The notes below the pieces were generated by a model. The model did no database searches, was not told where the DNA came from, and worked only from the letters and a program-made list of their open reading frames with translations. The position numbers and the translations under genes are program-made. From the NCBI GenBank assembly GCA_965112735.1, contig OZ218959.1:1488001-1552000 (forward strand): DNA of 64,000 nucleotides. Reading direction: 5' to 3'. Below are positions 62,129 through 64,000 of this stretch, piece after piece. This DNA is from Phaeosaccion multiseriatum (lineage: Eukaryota > Ochrophyta, other classes). Each line of letters opens with the position of its first letter. Positions within the stretch are counted from its first letter, which is position 1.

Positions 62129-64000
62129 AACGAAACGAAACGAAACGACACAGAACAAGTTGGAACAAGGTGGGGGCAGGAAGGCTGTGGGGTATCATCT
62201 CTGCCTAAGCGACTTCCAACCCCAGCCCAACAGATCAAGGGCAGTGAGAGCAGTTTCAGGAAAGAGACACCAAACCCCCCACGCACACCACACGAGCCAA
62301 CGCTGCCCCCCACCAACCCACCCTACCCTCCACCCACATCCCACCAACCCACCCACACACCCCTCCCACCCACCCATCCGCACCCCCCTTCCCTGCGGGT
62401 GTGTTGGGCCTAGTGTCGATGCCTAAGCTAAGCTACGCTCGACAAAACACAGAGCCACCGTCACAAGACATTCGTCTGGCGATCAAACGAGCCCCCTTTC
62501 TTCCCTCCTCGCCGCCCTCCTTCTCCACCTCCTCCATCGATATCGACATCGATATTTGTATCGATACATACGACATTATAGATAGAGGACATGCCTTGAG
62601 GTTCCACACACCCTCCCTCCCCCGGACCCTAGCCAGGCCCCTTACCTCTGCTGAGCCACCGCCGCCTCTCTCGCCTTCCTCGGCCCCCAACTTCTCTCTC
62701 TTCTCTCTCTCTTCTCTCTCTTCTCGCGCCTTCTGCCACGCCAATCTCCTGTTGTACACAGACAGACACAGGAAAAAACACGAACAAGACAAGTCAGACA
62801 CACGGGGAAGGGTGAAGGTGACGGCAAGATGAAGAGAGGGAGACGGAGAAGGTAAGGGGGGGGGAGAGAGAGACAGGTCAATCCATATACTGTGGGAATA
62901 CTGTTGAACCGAAGGAAGGGATACTACGCCTAGCTTTAGAAGAGGAGTGACGAGTGATCACCCCATGAACCTCTCACTCCCTCCTCCTCCTCCTCCTCCT
63001 CCTCCTCGCCAACACTCACTTGGCTGCCCTCTTCTCCTCCTTATCCCTAACGATGTCCGCCATGTCCATCTCGAGTTGCAAGCGGAGAGAAGTCTTACCC
63101 TGTGCCAGGCTCTCTGCGTACCTGAAAATGTCACGGCCAGGGTGAGGGGTCAGGGTCAGGGTCAGGGTCAATGTGAGGGTGAGGGTGAGGGTGGAGGTGA
63201 GAGTGGGGATGAGGGTGAGGTTGAAGGTGAGGGTGAGTGTGAGTGTGAGGGTGGGGGTGAAGGTTAGGGTGAGGGTGAGGGTGAAGGTGAAGATTAGGGT
63301 GAGGGTGAGGGTGGGCGTGAGGGTGGGCGTGAGGGTGAGAGTGGGGGTGGGGGTAAGGGTGAGGGTGAGAGTGAGGGTGGGGGTGAAGGTGAGGGTGGGG
63401 GTGAGGATAAGGGCATGAGTGAGGGTCGGGGTGAGGGTGAGGGTCAGGTCGGTCAGGGTAGGATCAAGGTCAGGGTGAGGGGCGGGATCAAGGTCAGAGC
63501 CAAGGCCTGGTATGGGACCTCAAGTTACGTTACCGCATTGCATGTCTTTGCACACACACACCCAACCGCCCATCCACCCATCCACCCACCCACCCACCCA
63601 TTGACCTCCAATCCACCCACCCACTGACTTACTTGTAAATGTGGTACGTCCTGTCGGCGGGGTTGATAAGCAGACTCAGGAACTGCGTCAGCTCATCCAC
63701 ACACCTGCGAAACGAAGCCGAGTTACCAGCCATGACCACACTCGGGGCTGTCTCGGTCATACTCTTTGCTGTCTCGGTCACCGTCGGTGCGGCTGCCTCT
63801 GATCCAACACCCTCCCCGGCCTCGCTCGCCCCGTCTTCCGAAGCAGTGGAGGTGGTAGTGCTAGTAGCAGCAGCGGCATTTCCTTCGGCCTCTGATGCAG
63901 CCCCCTCCCCGGCCTTCGATCCAGCCCCCTCTTCCTCCTCACCAGGACCAGCAGCAGCAGTTGGTGATACAGCAGCACTTCCCTCCGCCTTTGATGAGTC
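57614..64000 (-). CDS. Large coiled-coil protein of unknown function (5' partial)
   Basis: Eleven exons in the window (64000-63633, 63121-63020, 62748-62646, 61965-61768, 61574-61269, 61046-60998, 60620-60211, 60030-59398, 59008-58811, 58518-58432, 58051-57614) join in frame to 963 residues; the N-terminus lies beyond 64000. Order: Ala/Glu/Ser-rich segment; CVDELTQFLSLLINPADRTY; a charged helix AWQKAREEREEREKREKLG; DTVIEVEGGKMMHV; a segment with KKLAERYLNNSKKG and DKALEYAEVFLLSLIVLDPT; PERQWLFDETL; an Ala/Gln-rich region with dispersed-motif residues AVGDTAGG; an acidic region; coiled coil ELQRQDLETRIAQLMAEEEA; RIAALTPAQKEERDKWIAFL; a Gly-rich tail; and the end SSDFWEDTLNWGEEE. I recognise no family. 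The intron after 59398 appears to use a GC donor. The exon 62646 to 61965 junction is the least certain. Confidence 0.72.
63130..63490. repeat. (GGTGAG)n-like hexanucleotide tract
   Basis: About 350 bp of GGGTGA/GGGTCA/GTGAGG repeats with variants, in the first visible intron of the 57614-64000 gene. The G-rich strand is the plus strand. Other small arrays in this gene's introns are ATAC (58074-58130), CA (59330-59360), GAAACG (60134-60165) and AATG (61140-61185). Confidence 0.92.

Overview
This window looks like nuclear DNA of a eukaryote, most probably a photosynthetic stramenopile (ochrophyte) alga. The genes are split by many short GT-AG introns. One protein starts with a signal peptide followed by a plastid-type presequence with Phe just after the expected cleavage point. 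A beta-1,3-glucan-active hydrolase of the GH128/Asl1 type fits an organism that stores or remodels beta-1,3-glucans. The lineage is inference; no rRNA or organelle gene is present to settle it. All exon models below were built by hand from GT-AG borders, and reading frame was checked across every junction.

Thirteen protein genes can be supported. Left to right they are: GH128-like hydrolase with three Cys-rich repeats (+, 5' truncated); VAP/MSP-domain tail-anchored ER protein (-); alpha/beta hydrolase (+); plastid-targeted coiled-coil protein of unknown function (-); ankyrin plus METTL21-type methyltransferase (+); basic low-complexity protein (-); large ankyrin-repeat protein (+); PFK-2/FBPase-2 family enzyme (-); SHI/LRP1-like zinc-finger protein (+); COPI-associated/TVP15-like membrane protein (-); ketopantoate reductase (+); a 1625-residue Pumilio/PUF RNA-binding protein (-); and a coiled-coil protein of unknown function whose 5' end lies beyond the window (-). 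The first twelve alternate strictly in strand. This gives five head-to-head pairs with 137-437 bp between start codons and six tail-to-tail pairs.

Introns and intergenic spaces are packed with simple repeats, minisatellites and short satellites. Examples are CAGT and GGA arrays, an octanucleotide satellite of about 2.1 kb, a 27/32-bp minisatellite of 27 copies and an AACCC array of about 460 bp. Two short dispersed motifs recur across the window: a CAG-flanked TTGGTGATA core and ATGGCAGTGG. The first is often inside exons, where it is read in several frames.

The genes do not form one pathway. The most interesting biology is in individual proteins: the PUF domain is interrupted by about 260 acidic, low-complexity residues; the PFK-2/FBPase-2 protein has lost its catalytic phosphatase histidine and has gained an N-terminal membrane segment; and the hydrolase carries an unnamed Cys-rich repeat. 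No rRNA, tRNA, transposase, reverse transcriptase or CRISPR array was seen.
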